From: Candidatus Thorarchaeota archaeon
GTDB lineage: Archaea > Asgardarchaeota > Thorarchaeia > Thorarchaeales > Thorarchaeaceae
Direction: 5' to 3'
Length of the DNA: 64,000 bases
NCBI GenBank assembly: GCA_016840825.1
Contig: JAEORN010000212.1
Location: forward strand, 1-64,000
Shown here one piece after another: positions 1 to 8,415 of this stretch. Each line of letters starts with the position of its first letter. Position 1 is the first letter of the stretch. The translations under genes and the position numbers were made by a program. Under the pieces are notes generated by a model. It was given only the letters and a program-made list of their open reading frames with translations. It made no database searches and had not been told where the DNA came from.

Positions 1-972
1 GAATGTGATGTTCAATCCCTTCGGATTTGTGAATGACCAAGTCGCACTTGTGATATTTGGAGGGATTCCAGTAAGTGCGGACACATTTCCATACGAAGTG
101 TCGTTGTAGTGAACAAGAACTACCAAACTATAGTTCAATGGGTTGCTGTCATAGGTGAACCAAACAATCTCATGTCCAGTATCGCCAAATTCATAGACAA
201 TATCATCTGGTGAAGATACCACCGGATTCGTAAGATCAGGGAAGATTGTGATATTGACTAAACTAGTCGTATTGTAGCCCAATGTATCATTCACGAAAAG
301 GGTGTAGGTATAGTAGTGAGAAGCATTTAAGCCATCGACACTGATGGTTAGATTACTACCATTCCATGCACCAGATTGAATGACAGTATTGTTGCTTGTG
401 GTTTCATTTGAAACCCTTGTTATATTATAGAACATTGGATTGGTTTCTGTAATGTTCCAAGTGATTTCATGTCCAAAGCTACCAACTTCAAATGAGGCGT
501 TATTTGCACCATATACTCCATCAATCGAAGGTACTACTATCGGAGCAAGAACATCCTCAATAACCTCTACTTCTACAGTATCAGAAGCTGTTTCATTGTC
601 CATATTGAAGACAGTACAAGTGTATGTAAAGGAAGCAGGGAAAGATCCAATCAGCTCGTCCTCATATAGATGGTCAAGGTCAACCACAATAAGCTCTCCA
701 TTCCATGTAGAATCAGAAATGTGGACATCGCCGTTTAGATAGACTGTGAAATTCTTTGGATTCTCGGTTGTCGCGTTCCATACAATCTCTTGACCCAGAG
801 ACCCATTCTCAAAGCTAAGGTCTGCAGGACTATCAATCCCAATTTCAGCGAGTACAAAGATCGGCTTTGATGCGATTGTCCCAGGTTGCATAAGACCTGA
901 AACAAATGGGGATATGATAAGAAAAGCAAGAAGCGATGTGAAGATCATTGTTCGATGTCGCTTTGAGAACAT
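1..972 (-). CDS. Secreted or surface protein with Ig-like repeats (3' truncated by window edge)
   Basis: An uninterrupted minus-strand frame runs from an ATG at 972 to base 1 (324 codons) with no stop, so the gene continues beyond the left edge. The N-terminus is a signal peptide or anchor: a basic start (MFSKRHR) then a hydrophobic stretch to about residue 25. The rest is extracellular in style, with many N-glycosylation sequons (NxT/S) and about 95-residue units that share a 'SFE-GS-G-EI-WN-TE-NP' core, as in Ig/fibronectin-like domains. The same style of repeat occurs in the protein at 39002-40906. It probably acts at the cell surface; no enzymatic motif is visible. A TATA-like element lies at 1032-1039 on the same strand. 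The existence of the gene is well supported; the ligand or role is unknown. Confidence 0.75.
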   Translation of the reverse strand, partial: MFSKRHRTMIFTSLLAFLIISPFVSGLMQPGTIASKPIFVLAEIGIDSPADLSFENGSLGQEIVWNATTENPKNFTVYLNGDVHISDSTWNGELIVVDLDHLYEDELIGSFPASFTYTCTVFNMDNETASDTVEVEVIEDVLAPIVVPSIDGVYGANNASFEVGSFGHEITWNITETNPMFYNITRVSNETTSNNTVIQSGAWNGSNLTISVDGLNASHYYTYTLFVNDTLGYNTTSLVNITIFPDLTNPVVSSPDDIVYEFGDTGHEIVWFTYDSNPLNYSLVVLVHYNDTSYGNVSALTGIPPNITSATWSFTNPKGLNITF

Positions 973-1031
973 ATTGGTGAATCTCCTGTTATGTATTGTA
1001 AGGTTATGTGCGGTCGAACTTCTGGGTGAGG

Positions 1032-1039
1032 TTTTATAC
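1032..1039 (-). promoter_or_regulatory. TATA-like element for the surface protein at 1-972
   Basis: On the minus strand this reads GTATAAAA, an archaeal TATA-box-like motif about 60 bases upstream of the ATG at 972. A start site about 25 bases downstream would leave a short leader. Assigned by motif and spacing only. Confidence 0.4.
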
Positions 1040-1145
1040 TCTTCGGTGGGGGGTACAGTTGTACTAATATTCGTAGGGTCAACTCTCATAAGCAAAGTTT
1101 GCAGGTACGTATCAACCGTGTTCAATAAGTTCGGAGAAAAGACGA

Positions 1146-2078
1146 ATGCCTAAGGCCATGTTTGCTATTTGGTGGGATGATGCATTGGGGCCTTTTGTAG
1201 GAAGAGTGTGGCCAGAGGAAGAGAGCCTAACTGGAGAAGAGGCACTTACGATTTTTATGGGGCACGGTGTAAATATGGAAGCTCAGATTGGATACACGAA
1301 GATACCCCACGGCCTAGTTGTATCCTTTATGGATCCACCAAACTGCATAGCAGTATTGCTTCATGATGATGAGGATCCAGCAATTATCGAAAGAAATCTA
1401 CTTCGAGTAGTTCCGACAATTGATTTTACTTCATCAGCTTGGGATCAGGAAATCAAGAAAGCATTTCAAGCACTTGAAGAGGTAATTGAAGAAACAACAG
1501 GAGAACGTCTTCTAAAGACACCAGGAATCTCAAGGCTAATCGAAGATATGTATGAAGGTAGAATCACATCAATTCAACCTCAACATGTCTTAATTGCAAC
1601 TGATAGGTATCCGGAAGCAGCGAACTATCTTGGACCTAATAGTGATGAGGTAATTCGTATACTCAAAGACTTGGAAGCAGAGGGTATTCTTCTTCCGAGA
1701 ACATATGGAAGGCGCATTGAATGCAGACAATGTGGCAGTTCTGAAGTCATTGTGACTCTTCAATGCCCAAAGTGCTCATCAGAAGAATTATACAAGGTCT
1801 ATACTCTCTTTTGTCCTCTTTGTAGTGATCAGTTTCAATCAGTGATAGTTGATGAGGTCACAGAGGTAACTTGTCAAAAGTGTAAGAAGCCCGTTAAGGT
1901 TTCCGAACTCGCAGTAATGGATGTTGAGCCTTTATGTAATAAATGTGGAACAGCATCAGATAACCCGAAAATTGTCTTAACATGTGCAGTCTGCGACAAG
2001 CAACTCAAAGGCGCAGATTTACTTGCAGGAACTGGTCTTGCGTATATGCCATTGAAATCAAAAGAGAAGAAAAGCTAA
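1146..2078 (+). CDS. Longin-like N-terminal domain plus winged helix and multi-zinc-ribbon protein
   Basis: 310 residues, ATG start with GGAG about nine bases upstream. Residues 1-95 form a small alpha/beta unit beginning 'FAIWWDDALGPFVG', like longin/roadblock-type domains that open with a statement strand and a GP turn. Residues about 150-195 look like a winged helix (LGPNSDEVIRILKDLEAEG). From residue 197 there are successive CxxC pairs (CRQC, CPKC, CPLC, CQKC, CNKC, CAVC), enough for about three zinc ribbons. This order resembles the archaeal TackOD1-type output architecture known from TACK archaea (recalled, not searched). It is probably a cytosolic signalling or regulatory protein that senses through the longin-like module. 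It lies 45 bases upstream of mtd on the same strand and may be cotranscribed with it. Function is inferred; the fold assignments are moderate. Confidence 0.75.
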   Translation: MPKAMFAIWWDDALGPFVGRVWPEEESLTGEEALTIFMGHGVNMEAQIGYTKIPHGLVVSFMDPPNCIAVLLHDDEDPAIIERNLLRVVPTIDFTSSAWDQEIKKAFQALEEVIEETTGERLLKTPGISRLIEDMYEGRITSIQPQHVLIATDRYPEAANYLGPNSDEVIRILKDLEAEGILLPRTYGRRIECRQCGSSEVIVTLQCPKCSSEELYKVYTLFCPLCSDQFQSVIVDEVTEVTCQKCKKPVKVSELAVMDVEPLCNKCGTASDNPKIVLTCAVCDKQLKGADLLAGTGLAYMPLKSKEKKS

Positions 2079-2123
2079 CCGAAATGGTTTTCTTTGACAG
2101 CTACGATTGAAGGTGGACTAAAA

Positions 2124-2996
2124 ATGACCGGAGATAAGGTAGTTAAAGTAGGTATACTCAAGCTTGGTTGCATTGGCGCAGCTCCATTGCTAGATTATAT
2201 CTTTGACGAACGAGCGGACAGAGAAGACATTGAAGTTCGAGCATTCTCGAGTGGTGCAAAAATGGATGAAGAGTCAGGGTCAGTTGCATTGAAATACTTC
2301 TTGGAGTACCACCCACAGATGGCCATCGTAATCAGTCCAAATGCATCATTACCAGGACCGACCAAGATGAGAGAGGAGCTTCAGAAACAGGGAATACCAA
2401 CAATCACAATTTCAGATGCTCCATCAAAGAAAGCATTCTATGAAAAGAATGAGAAAGGTAAATCTGTGCCTATTCAACTCGAGGGACAAGGATTCATTAT
2501 TCTTAACGCTGACTCAATGATTGGAGCACGACGTGAGTTCTTGGATCCAACCGAAATGATACTTTTCAATGCTGATATGCTAAAAGTGCTTGCTGCGACA
2601 GGTTATGTTCGATTCATTCAATTAACCCTTGACAAGATAGTTGAGGCTATTGCAGAAGGTAAAGAGCCTGAACTTCCTGCAGTGAGTGTTGATTCCGAAA
2701 CTGCAGTCGAAGCTGCTAACTTCAGCAATCCATACGCCAGAGCGAAGGCTATTGCAGCTGCTGAGATGGCTGAGCATGTTGCTAATCTAACAACAACAGG
2801 TTGCTTCAAAGTACATGAAGCTGAGAAGTACATCCCGTTAGTTGCATCAGCACATGAGATGCTAAGGACTGCGGCATTACTGGCAGATGAAGCGCGAGAG
2901 ATCGAAAAGGCACAGGATTCGTTATACAGAACTCCCCACGCTGCTGATGGTACCGTGCTCAAGAAGGATAAATTAGGAGACAAACCAAAGAAGTAG
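2124..2996 (+). CDS. mtd: F420-dependent methylenetetrahydromethanopterin dehydrogenase
   Basis: Mtd catalyses reversible hydride transfer between coenzyme F420 and methenyl/methylene-tetrahydromethanopterin in archaeal C1 (Wood-Ljungdahl or methanogenic) metabolism; it is cytosolic. The 290-residue product matches the usual length of about 280 and shows the family N-terminus (VKVGILKLGCIGAAPLLDY), the motif 'VVISPNASLPGP'-like at about residue 75, and the conserved C-terminal helical region. The frame is open to a TTG at 2094, but ATG 2124 has AGGTGG eight bases upstream and fits the family start, so I choose it. It follows the longin/zinc-ribbon gene. Its presence implies F420 and H4MPT biosynthesis in the cell. 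High confidence in family. Confidence 0.93.
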   Translation: MTGDKVVKVGILKLGCIGAAPLLDYIFDERADREDIEVRAFSSGAKMDEESGSVALKYFLEYHPQMAIVISPNASLPGPTKMREELQKQGIPTITISDAPSKKAFYEKNEKGKSVPIQLEGQGFIILNADSMIGARREFLDPTEMILFNADMLKVLAATGYVRFIQLTLDKIVEAIAEGKEPELPAVSVDSETAVEAANFSNPYARAKAIAAAEMAEHVANLTTTGCFKVHEAEKYIPLVASAHEMLRTAALLADEAREIEKAQDSLYRTPHAADGTVLKKDKLGDKPKK

Positions 2997-2998
2997 AA

Positions 2999-4594
2999 TC
3001 ATCTTTGATTCTTCTTCTCTTTCATGGTTTTCTTTACAACCTTCCTAGCGTCTGCGAGTAGCTTCTCAGCCCTATCCTGGCTGAGACCCTCGATTCTAGT
3101 AGATAGTCTGGACGCTGTCTCACCAGCCAACTGAGCAGCTGACGTATATCCAGCATCAATTAGCTTCTCCTCCAGTTTGGGACCAATACCAGGAATTCTT
3201 CGAAGAGGTAGCACTTCCTGGAAATCCTCTCCAACAATCTCACCAAATTCACTGTCACTTAGTTCCTGTGTTACGTCAAGTATCTCTAGCTGGCTTTGAA
3301 TGGAAGAGAAATCTTCAGCACCAACAAAAGCATCGACCGTCGCTTTTACCTGTCTATCATCGAAATCAAGAGCTAGTTCTTCCATCTCAACTTCTCTTCC
3401 AAGAATCTTGGGAGTATCAGATGATGAATATAGAGTAATAAGAGCTATAAGAATAGCAAAAGGTCCTCCATAGTTACCTAGTAATCCACCAAATGCTGTA
3501 ACTACATTCAAGCCAAGAAATCCGTGATCTAGTGCCCAGAATAATAAGGCATAACCTAAGAAGAAGAACCAAACAAGTGAAGTTCTTCTTGCCTTTGTTT
3601 TTGCAGAACCTAGTTCATTCCAGATTAAGAAGCAGCTTATTCCTAAGATATAACCCTCTACTAATCTTTCCATCAGCAGAAGTGGAATACCCTGAATATC
3701 AGCTGCATTATAAAATGCTGTGGGAAAAATAGCGAGAAGTGCCATTAGAAGAATAGCCATATTAAAACCAGTTTTTCTCCCACGCATGTCTGCAAAGAAA
3801 CCTGCAACAAGGGCACCTATTCCAAGCAATAGAGGTTCATATACTGCAAAGCTGAATCCTATATCCTTTTGAAATTCCTGCGATATTGATATGAAATCTG
3901 GATGAAGTTGAATGATAGCTACTTTAGTTCCGAAGAACCAGAGCATATGACTTGCTAGAAGTAATACCATTGGGACGAAATACTTCATATAATTACCATG
4001 AACAGCAAGGGGATATTTCTTCCATTTCCATGATCTAAATGGTAAAGCCAATAGAATTGTAGCAAGTGCTATTATCTCTGGAAGTATCGTAGATATTTCT
4101 CCAAACTCAAAATAATCAATCGAAAAAAGTGTATACAGAACCACAAGACCAAAGGAGAATAGGATGAAGCATCCAGTAATCTTTCCTCTGAATCTCTCAA
4201 TTACTGTCTTATTGAGAAAAAGAACCCAACATAAAGCGAAGAAGGCAAGGCACACAAAGACCGAAATTATCCAAGCTTCAGCGAATTCGGGATTAAAGTC
4301 ACCTAATGAACCAGTAGAATATCCCAGTAGGGCAATAAAAGGGGCGGTAATTCCAGAGAGAATAAGCAAAACATCAATTCGCTTAACCCGATCAATAACA
4401 AATGCATTGAACAATAGTGCAAGAGCAGCACTACCACCTGCAACTCCCAAGTAGTAGATGTTGAAAGAGGTTCCAATTACAGGAAGCTTTCCAAATACCA
4501 ATTGCTTCACAATGAATAACAGATATGCAAAGACAGGAGATAGTAGAAGGAAATACAACGCAGTTTTTGTTGGAAATTCTCTGTATTCAAGCAC
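2999..4594 (-). CDS. MFS-type membrane transporter with C-terminal helix-hairpin-helix domain
   Basis: 531 residues. About eleven or twelve hydrophobic helices fill residues 10-405. The loop 'GFFADMRGRKTGF' near residue 265 fits the major facilitator signature (GxxxDxxGRR-like), so this is probably a secondary transporter in the cytoplasmic membrane; the substrate is unknown. After a roughly 60-residue acidic linker the tail (about 462-531) has 'RIPGIGPKLEEKLIDAGY' and a second hairpin, a tandem helix-hairpin-helix module of the kind found in DNA repair proteins. The tail would face the cytosol. The gene converges on mtd with two bases between the stops. The fusion is unusual. It could instead be a protein-protein interaction module rather than DNA-binding. 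Confidence 0.8.
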   Translation of the reverse strand: MLEYREFPTKTALYFLLLSPVFAYLLFIVKQLVFGKLPVIGTSFNIYYLGVAGGSAALALLFNAFVIDRVKRIDVLLILSGITAPFIALLGYSTGSLGDFNPEFAEAWIISVFVCLAFFALCWVLFLNKTVIERFRGKITGCFILFSFGLVVLYTLFSIDYFEFGEISTILPEIIALATILLALPFRSWKWKKYPLAVHGNYMKYFVPMVLLLASHMLWFFGTKVAIIQLHPDFISISQEFQKDIGFSFAVYEPLLLGIGALVAGFFADMRGRKTGFNMAILLMALLAIFPTAFYNAADIQGIPLLLMERLVEGYILGISCFLIWNELGSAKTKARRTSLVWFFFLGYALLFWALDHGFLGLNVVTAFGGLLGNYGGPFAILIALITLYSSSDTPKILGREVEMEELALDFDDRQVKATVDAFVGAEDFSSIQSQLEILDVTQELSDSEFGEIVGEDFQEVLPLRRIPGIGPKLEEKLIDAGYTSAAQLAGETASRLSTRIEGLSQDRAEKLLADARKVVKKTMKEKKNQR

Positions 4595-4735
4595 TAGATC
4601 TCACCCATTCACAGGTTTGGCCAGTACTAAAACCAATATGGACATTTCGCATACTAATTACTTTATCTTGACCTATCAACCGTGCAATACCTTAAATTTG
4701 TATGATTTCAGGGTCACGACTAGGAGCCAGCACCT

Positions 4736-5626
4736 TTGAAGGGAAGGTTAAGAATACAAGAATTCATGGTTATCAAACCTGGTGGTGTACCTATATTCCA
4801 TTACTCGGTTGATGGTACTAGGAAATTAGATGAGTTGCTATCAGGTTTTCTTTCTGCAATAACCAGCTTTGCTTCCGAATTCGGGGAGAAGTCTGTTCAG
4901 AGTCTGTCCTTTGAAGGATCTGAAATCATGTATGAACAGGGCGAAGAGGGAGTACTCTTTGTTGTTCTTGTTGAAACACTTGCACCAAAAAAGGTCATTC
5001 GAATGGTTCTAAGAGATTTGAGTAGGAAATTTCAGATTAGATACTCCAAGGAGCTGAAATTGGACATTCCAATAGAAGAGAAATTCAGTGGGTTCTCTTC
5101 TGAGGTGAATCGAGCTTTTGTCTTTTATGAAGAAATCCTCACGGTTACTTCGAGCTTGAGTCCCTATGTTGTTCCAGAAATTAAGAAGCAAGCTCTAGAT
5201 ATCGCCATAAGATCCAATAGTTTGCTGGATGATTTTCATCGGGATTTCGGAGGAGCAGGGACTCGGATATTGGAAGCTATTGATGGTAAGACAGCGATAG
5301 TCGACTTAAGCACTGAATTGGGGTTAGAATTAACAGAAACGAACGAGATTGTTGAATACCTTCTCATATGGGGAGTTGTTACGATTTCACGACTATGTCC
5401 CAAGTTGCAAGAGGATGATAGTAGGTTTGACGCATTCCTAGATATCATAGGACTTCCAACAAAAGAATACCAACTTCTGAACCGTGCTAAGCCACTTTGC
5501 AATGGAGAACGTTCCATAGTAGAGATTAGTGAGCGCCTCAGTGTCACATACGAAACACTCTATGAGATGCTTCTAAAGCTGGGAGACCAGGTTGAATGGA
5601 TACATGTGCCGGTTGCTGGATTATGA
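4736..5626 (+). CDS. Longin-like/winged-helix protein, paralogue 1
   Basis: 296 residues. Residues about 8-115 form a longin-like unit: strand 'EFMVIKPGGVPIFHYSVDG', a long helix, two strands and a helix (KKVIRMVLRDLSRKF). Residues about 175-296 hold two winged-helix units (ILEAIDGKTAIVDLSTELG; LLNRAKPLCNGERSIVEISERL). It is homologous to the next gene through both ends but lacks that protein's central alpha/beta domain. I choose TTG 4736 because AGGAG lies nine bases upstream and the paralogue aligns upstream of the internal ATG at 4766. Longin domains in eukaryotes serve membrane-traffic GTPase regulators; here I infer a GTPase- or membrane-linked signalling adaptor. No catalytic residues seen. 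Confidence 0.78.
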   Translation: MKGRLRIQEFMVIKPGGVPIFHYSVDGTRKLDELLSGFLSAITSFASEFGEKSVQSLSFEGSEIMYEQGEEGVLFVVLVETLAPKKVIRMVLRDLSRKFQIRYSKELKLDIPIEEKFSGFSSEVNRAFVFYEEILTVTSSLSPYVVPEIKKQALDIAIRSNSLLDDFHRDFGGAGTRILEAIDGKTAIVDLSTELGLELTETNEIVEYLLIWGVVTISRLCPKLQEDDSRFDAFLDIIGLPTKEYQLLNRAKPLCNGERSIVEISERLSVTYETLYEMLLKLGDQVEWIHVPVAGL

Positions 5627-5702
5627 ATAGAATCAAATCCTACGAAGGTATAAGTGGTTTTGATTATTCGTAGATTCGCCTAGAATAATAGGTGGTCGTT
5701 CG

Positions 5703-6995
5703 TTGGTTAAGGAAATCATAATACTAAGGGAATCTGGAATTCCTTTGTACCACTACAGCGTCAGTGGTGAAAAGAAACTAGATGAATTGGTAGCAGGTTT
5801 CCTGTCTGCTTTGGGAGGCTTTGTAGAACAAGTTAGCGAACAACAAATCAAAGTCATGGCCTTTGCCACCAACAAATTTGTATGGGAAAAGAAAGGGGAT
5901 CTGTTTTTCATTGCACTTGTATTGAAAGAGGATAGCGGAGAGATATATCGGGCAATCCTTCAAACTCTTGCAGACCAGTTTGTGAGTAAATATTACACTA
6001 TCCTAAGAAATGAAGTAATCAGTCCTCGTCAATTTCTGGAATTCACTGATACAGTAGAACTTATTCTTCAGAAATTTGATGGTATACCTGGATTGGCTCG
6101 TAGGTATAAGACAGGTCTCCTGCCTCTTGAACACCTACGCTCCCTTAAAGTAGCGCTTGCACAGGTAGAGTCACACAAAGACATTCTCAGAGGATCAGTA
6201 GTCACGTATGATGGCTTTATAGTTGCCTCTAATCTACGAGCATATGAGATGGAGGCATTACTAGATCAACTAAAGAATTCCGACTTCTCAAAGGAAATCT
6301 CAGAACCAAGATTAGTAGTCCATACATCATTAGAGCCAGTCACGTCATTCTATATTCATCCAATAAGTGGAAAATATGTGTGTACCTTTGTTGTGAAAGC
6401 TGGCAAAGATAACCACTCGTACGAGAGTCTAGTCAAACCTTTCTTGGATATTGTAAAGACTACAGATTTCAGTGAGATGAAGAAGCTCCACCCAATGCAG
6501 AAGGAGGAGTATACTGGTTTCTATGAACATGATATCCTTATTCCAACAGCACCTATCACCACAATCCTAGATAATGCAAAGGAAATTTTCGCAGGGATGA
6601 CAGGAGAAACTCAGGCGAACACAATCTCTGTTTTAAAGGCAATAGATGGAAAGAACACAATACTTGAAATCCAAGAGAAAACAAACTGCTCAAAAGAAAC
6701 TATCACAGAATCAGTTGCACCAATGATTACAAATGGCTTTGTGCATGTGGCAAAGTTGTTTCCTGTTATGGGAGAAAGAGATAACCGATTTTCTGCATAC
6801 TTGGAGGTCATAGGAATCCCTAAGAAGGCGTATGACATTGTGGATTCAGTCTGGAAGTATTGCACTGGAGGATTCTCCATAAGAGAAATATCTGAGAAAA
6901 GTGGTATACAAGCTACTCGAATTATGGAAGTTCTGCGTACTCTAGGTAATCACGTAACATGGCAACACGAAAGGAGAATGGAACATGACAGGTAA
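5703..6995 (+). CDS. Longin-like/winged-helix protein, paralogue 2, with extra central domain
   Basis: 430 residues, TTG start preceded by GGTGGT. The N-terminus (IIILRESGIPLYHYSVSG, then a helix with FLSALGGF) is clearly homologous to the preceding gene. A central segment (about 140-265, including VVTYDGFIVASN and GKYVCTFVVKAG) looks like a second longin- or roadblock-like alpha/beta unit. The C-terminus repeats the two winged-helix units (VLKAIDGKNTILEIQEKTN; GFSIREISEKSGIQ). Several longin units in one chain recall the eukaryotic Mon1/Fuz/HPS group, but this is a resemblance in layout and not a search result. It overlaps the MinD-like gene by 11 bases, so the two are translationally coupled and probably act together. 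Confidence 0.78.
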   Translation: MVKEIIILRESGIPLYHYSVSGEKKLDELVAGFLSALGGFVEQVSEQQIKVMAFATNKFVWEKKGDLFFIALVLKEDSGEIYRAILQTLADQFVSKYYTILRNEVISPRQFLEFTDTVELILQKFDGIPGLARRYKTGLLPLEHLRSLKVALAQVESHKDILRGSVVTYDGFIVASNLRAYEMEALLDQLKNSDFSKEISEPRLVVHTSLEPVTSFYIHPISGKYVCTFVVKAGKDNHSYESLVKPFLDIVKTTDFSEMKKLHPMQKEEYTGFYEHDILIPTAPITTILDNAKEIFAGMTGETQANTISVLKAIDGKNTILEIQEKTNCSKETITESVAPMITNGFVHVAKLFPVMGERDNRFSAYLEVIGIPKKAYDIVDSVWKYCTGGFSIREISEKSGIQATRIMEVLRTLGNHVTWQHERRMEHDR

Positions 6996-7737
6996 GATAG
7001 TAAGCATACATTCCTTTCGAGGTGGAACCGGCAAGTCAAACATTGCGGCCAACCTCTCAGCAATAGCAGCATTAGAAGGAAAGAGAGTTGCAGTCATGGA
7101 CACCGATATGGCTTCACCCGGAATACATGTTATTTTTGGCCAGGGTAGAAAGAAGATGAAATACACTCTCAACGATTACCTCAGAGGAGAATGTGATATC
7201 GGTCAGACCTGCATGGATATGACTGGTGAGCTAGGAATCAAGAATGGAAAGCTCTTCCTCATTCCAAGTTCAATGACAGCCACTGACATCACAAGAATCC
7301 TCAGGGAAGGCTATGAGGTTAGCGATCTTCGAAATGGATTCACTGAGGTCATCAAACAGAAAGATTTGGACTATCTAATTATAGACACTCATCCTGGATT
7401 GGATAGAGAAACTCTATTGTCAATGGCGACAGCAGATTACCTTTTTGTAGTAGCTAGAATCGATGAACAGGATCTTCTGGGGACTGCCGCTACTCTTAGT
7501 GTTGCAAGGAAGCTACAGGTTCCAGATATCAGAATCGTGATCAATAAAAAACCGTCAATCTATGAGGATAAGGCAATCATCAAGGAAGTTGAGAGCAAAT
7601 TCAAAGCACGAGTTGCCACCATCATTCCTCTACTTCCTATTCTTATTGAAGCTGGTAGTCGTTACATCGTTTCATTACGACATCCGGATAATGAGTTCAC
7701 AAAGAGCATGTATGACCTTTACCGTGTAATGATCTAG
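6985..7737 (+). CDS. MinD/ParA-family ATPase with variant signature residue
   Basis: 250 residues. This SIMIBI-class P-loop ATPase opens with 'IVSIHSFRGGTGKSNIAANLSA', a deviant Walker A in which the usual signature lysine (KGGxGK) is arginine. The Walker B region 'YLIIDTHPGLDRETL' and the switch segment 'VVARIDEQDL' are intact. Such ATPases dimerise on ATP and often bind membranes or partner proteins (cell-division site placement, cargo segregation). A clear C-terminal amphipathic membrane-targeting helix is not obvious. It starts inside the end of the upstream longin/winged-helix gene, so the likely unit is 4736-7737. I infer that the longin proteins are its partners or cargo adaptors. Confidence 0.85.
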   Translation: MTGKIVSIHSFRGGTGKSNIAANLSAIAALEGKRVAVMDTDMASPGIHVIFGQGRKKMKYTLNDYLRGECDIGQTCMDMTGELGIKNGKLFLIPSSMTATDITRILREGYEVSDLRNGFTEVIKQKDLDYLIIDTHPGLDRETLLSMATADYLFVVARIDEQDLLGTAATLSVARKLQVPDIRIVINKKPSIYEDKAIIKEVESKFKARVATIIPLLPILIEAGSRYIVSLRHPDNEFTKSMYDLYRVMI

Positions 7738-7740
7738 ATT

Positions 7741-7869
7741 TCATTGAAGGTAATATGAGAGGTAGACGATTGCTAGGGTCATAATTAGCAATATGAAAGA
7801 TACAGATAGAATGAGGAGTAAAAGAAAGCCATTACCATCTTCAGGAGTTCTAAAGTATCCATCGTTCAT
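7741..7869 (-). CDS. Small single-TM protein (42 aa)
   Basis: An ATG-initiated minus-strand frame of 42 codons ends at TGA (7741-7743). The product has a short hydrophilic start (MNDGYFRTPEDG) and then one strong hydrophobic segment (about residues 14-37), ending in YYLQ. An AGAGAA stretch lies just upstream. It fills the otherwise empty gap between the MinD-like and acetyltransferase genes, converging on the former. No homology is recognised. Could be chance, but the clean hydrophilic/TM split favours a real small membrane protein. Confidence 0.4.
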   Translation of the reverse strand: MNDGYFRTPEDGNGFLLLLILSVSFILLIMTLAIVYLSYYLQ

Positions 7870-7968
7870 TTTCTCTATGGAATATTATGCATGAAACGTA
7901 ATATTACCTTTGATTACACCACAACGTTTCTATCTGGATTAATTCAAGCTCATTCAAGAGGCTTTACA

Positions 7969-8415
7969 ATGTCCATAGAAGTTCGAATCGCAAACGCCAG
8001 AGATAGAAAAGCACTCAAGGAGTTTTACTCCAGAGAAGGGATGGATTTTCAGAACCTCACCACAAGAGTGACACCAGCGGCGAGTGGTATGGCAAGCGAA
8101 ACGATGTTTATCATTGCATTAACGAATGATTTGGTTGTAGCTGCTTTGAGATTAGATATTGGACAAGATCCTTCACTTGGAAAAGTCGGATTTATTCAAC
8201 ACTTTGAGATTGAAGATGCTTTAGAAACATCAGATCTTGGAAAGAGGATGATTGAGAAAGCGCTAGAAATCGGACAAAGTAAAAACCTTCGATGTCTAGA
8301 GGCGCTTGTCAATGAGAGAAGAAAGGATGTCATTGACCTTTATCTAGAATCAGAATTTCAAGAAGACCATAAAGAGATACTTCTCAGGAAGGATTTCAAA
8401 CCTCGATTTTTCTAA
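7969..8415 (+). CDS. GNAT-family N-acetyltransferase-like protein
   Basis: 148 residues from ATG 7969, which has AGAGG eight bases upstream; the frame is open further upstream to 7891 but that part is not GNAT-like. The start 'IEVRIANARDRKALKEFY' and the order strand, 'VVAALRLDIG', 'KVGFIQHFEI' and a helix with 'GKRMIEKALEIGQSKN' fit the GNAT acetyl-CoA fold, but the pyrophosphate-binding Q/RxxGxG/A loop is poorly kept (SDLGKR). It probably transfers an acyl group to an amine or protein N-terminus; the substrate is unknown. Its stop abuts that of the convergent AOR gene with no bases between. Confidence 0.65.
   Translation: MSIEVRIANARDRKALKEFYSREGMDFQNLTTRVTPAASGMASETMFIIALTNDLVVAALRLDIGQDPSLGKVGFIQHFEIEDALETSDLGKRMIEKALEIGQSKNLRCLEALVNERRKDVIDLYLESEFQEDHKEILLRKDFKPRFF

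Noticed and set aside
914..1153. Plus-strand open frame of 79 codons over the surface-protein start
   Set aside because: It lies opposite the signal-peptide region of the minus-strand gene and overlaps the ATG of the next gene; no ribosome-binding site or protein-like composition.
2094..2123. TTG 2094 as start of mtd
   Set aside because: ATG 2124 has AGGTGG at proper spacing and fits the family N-terminus.
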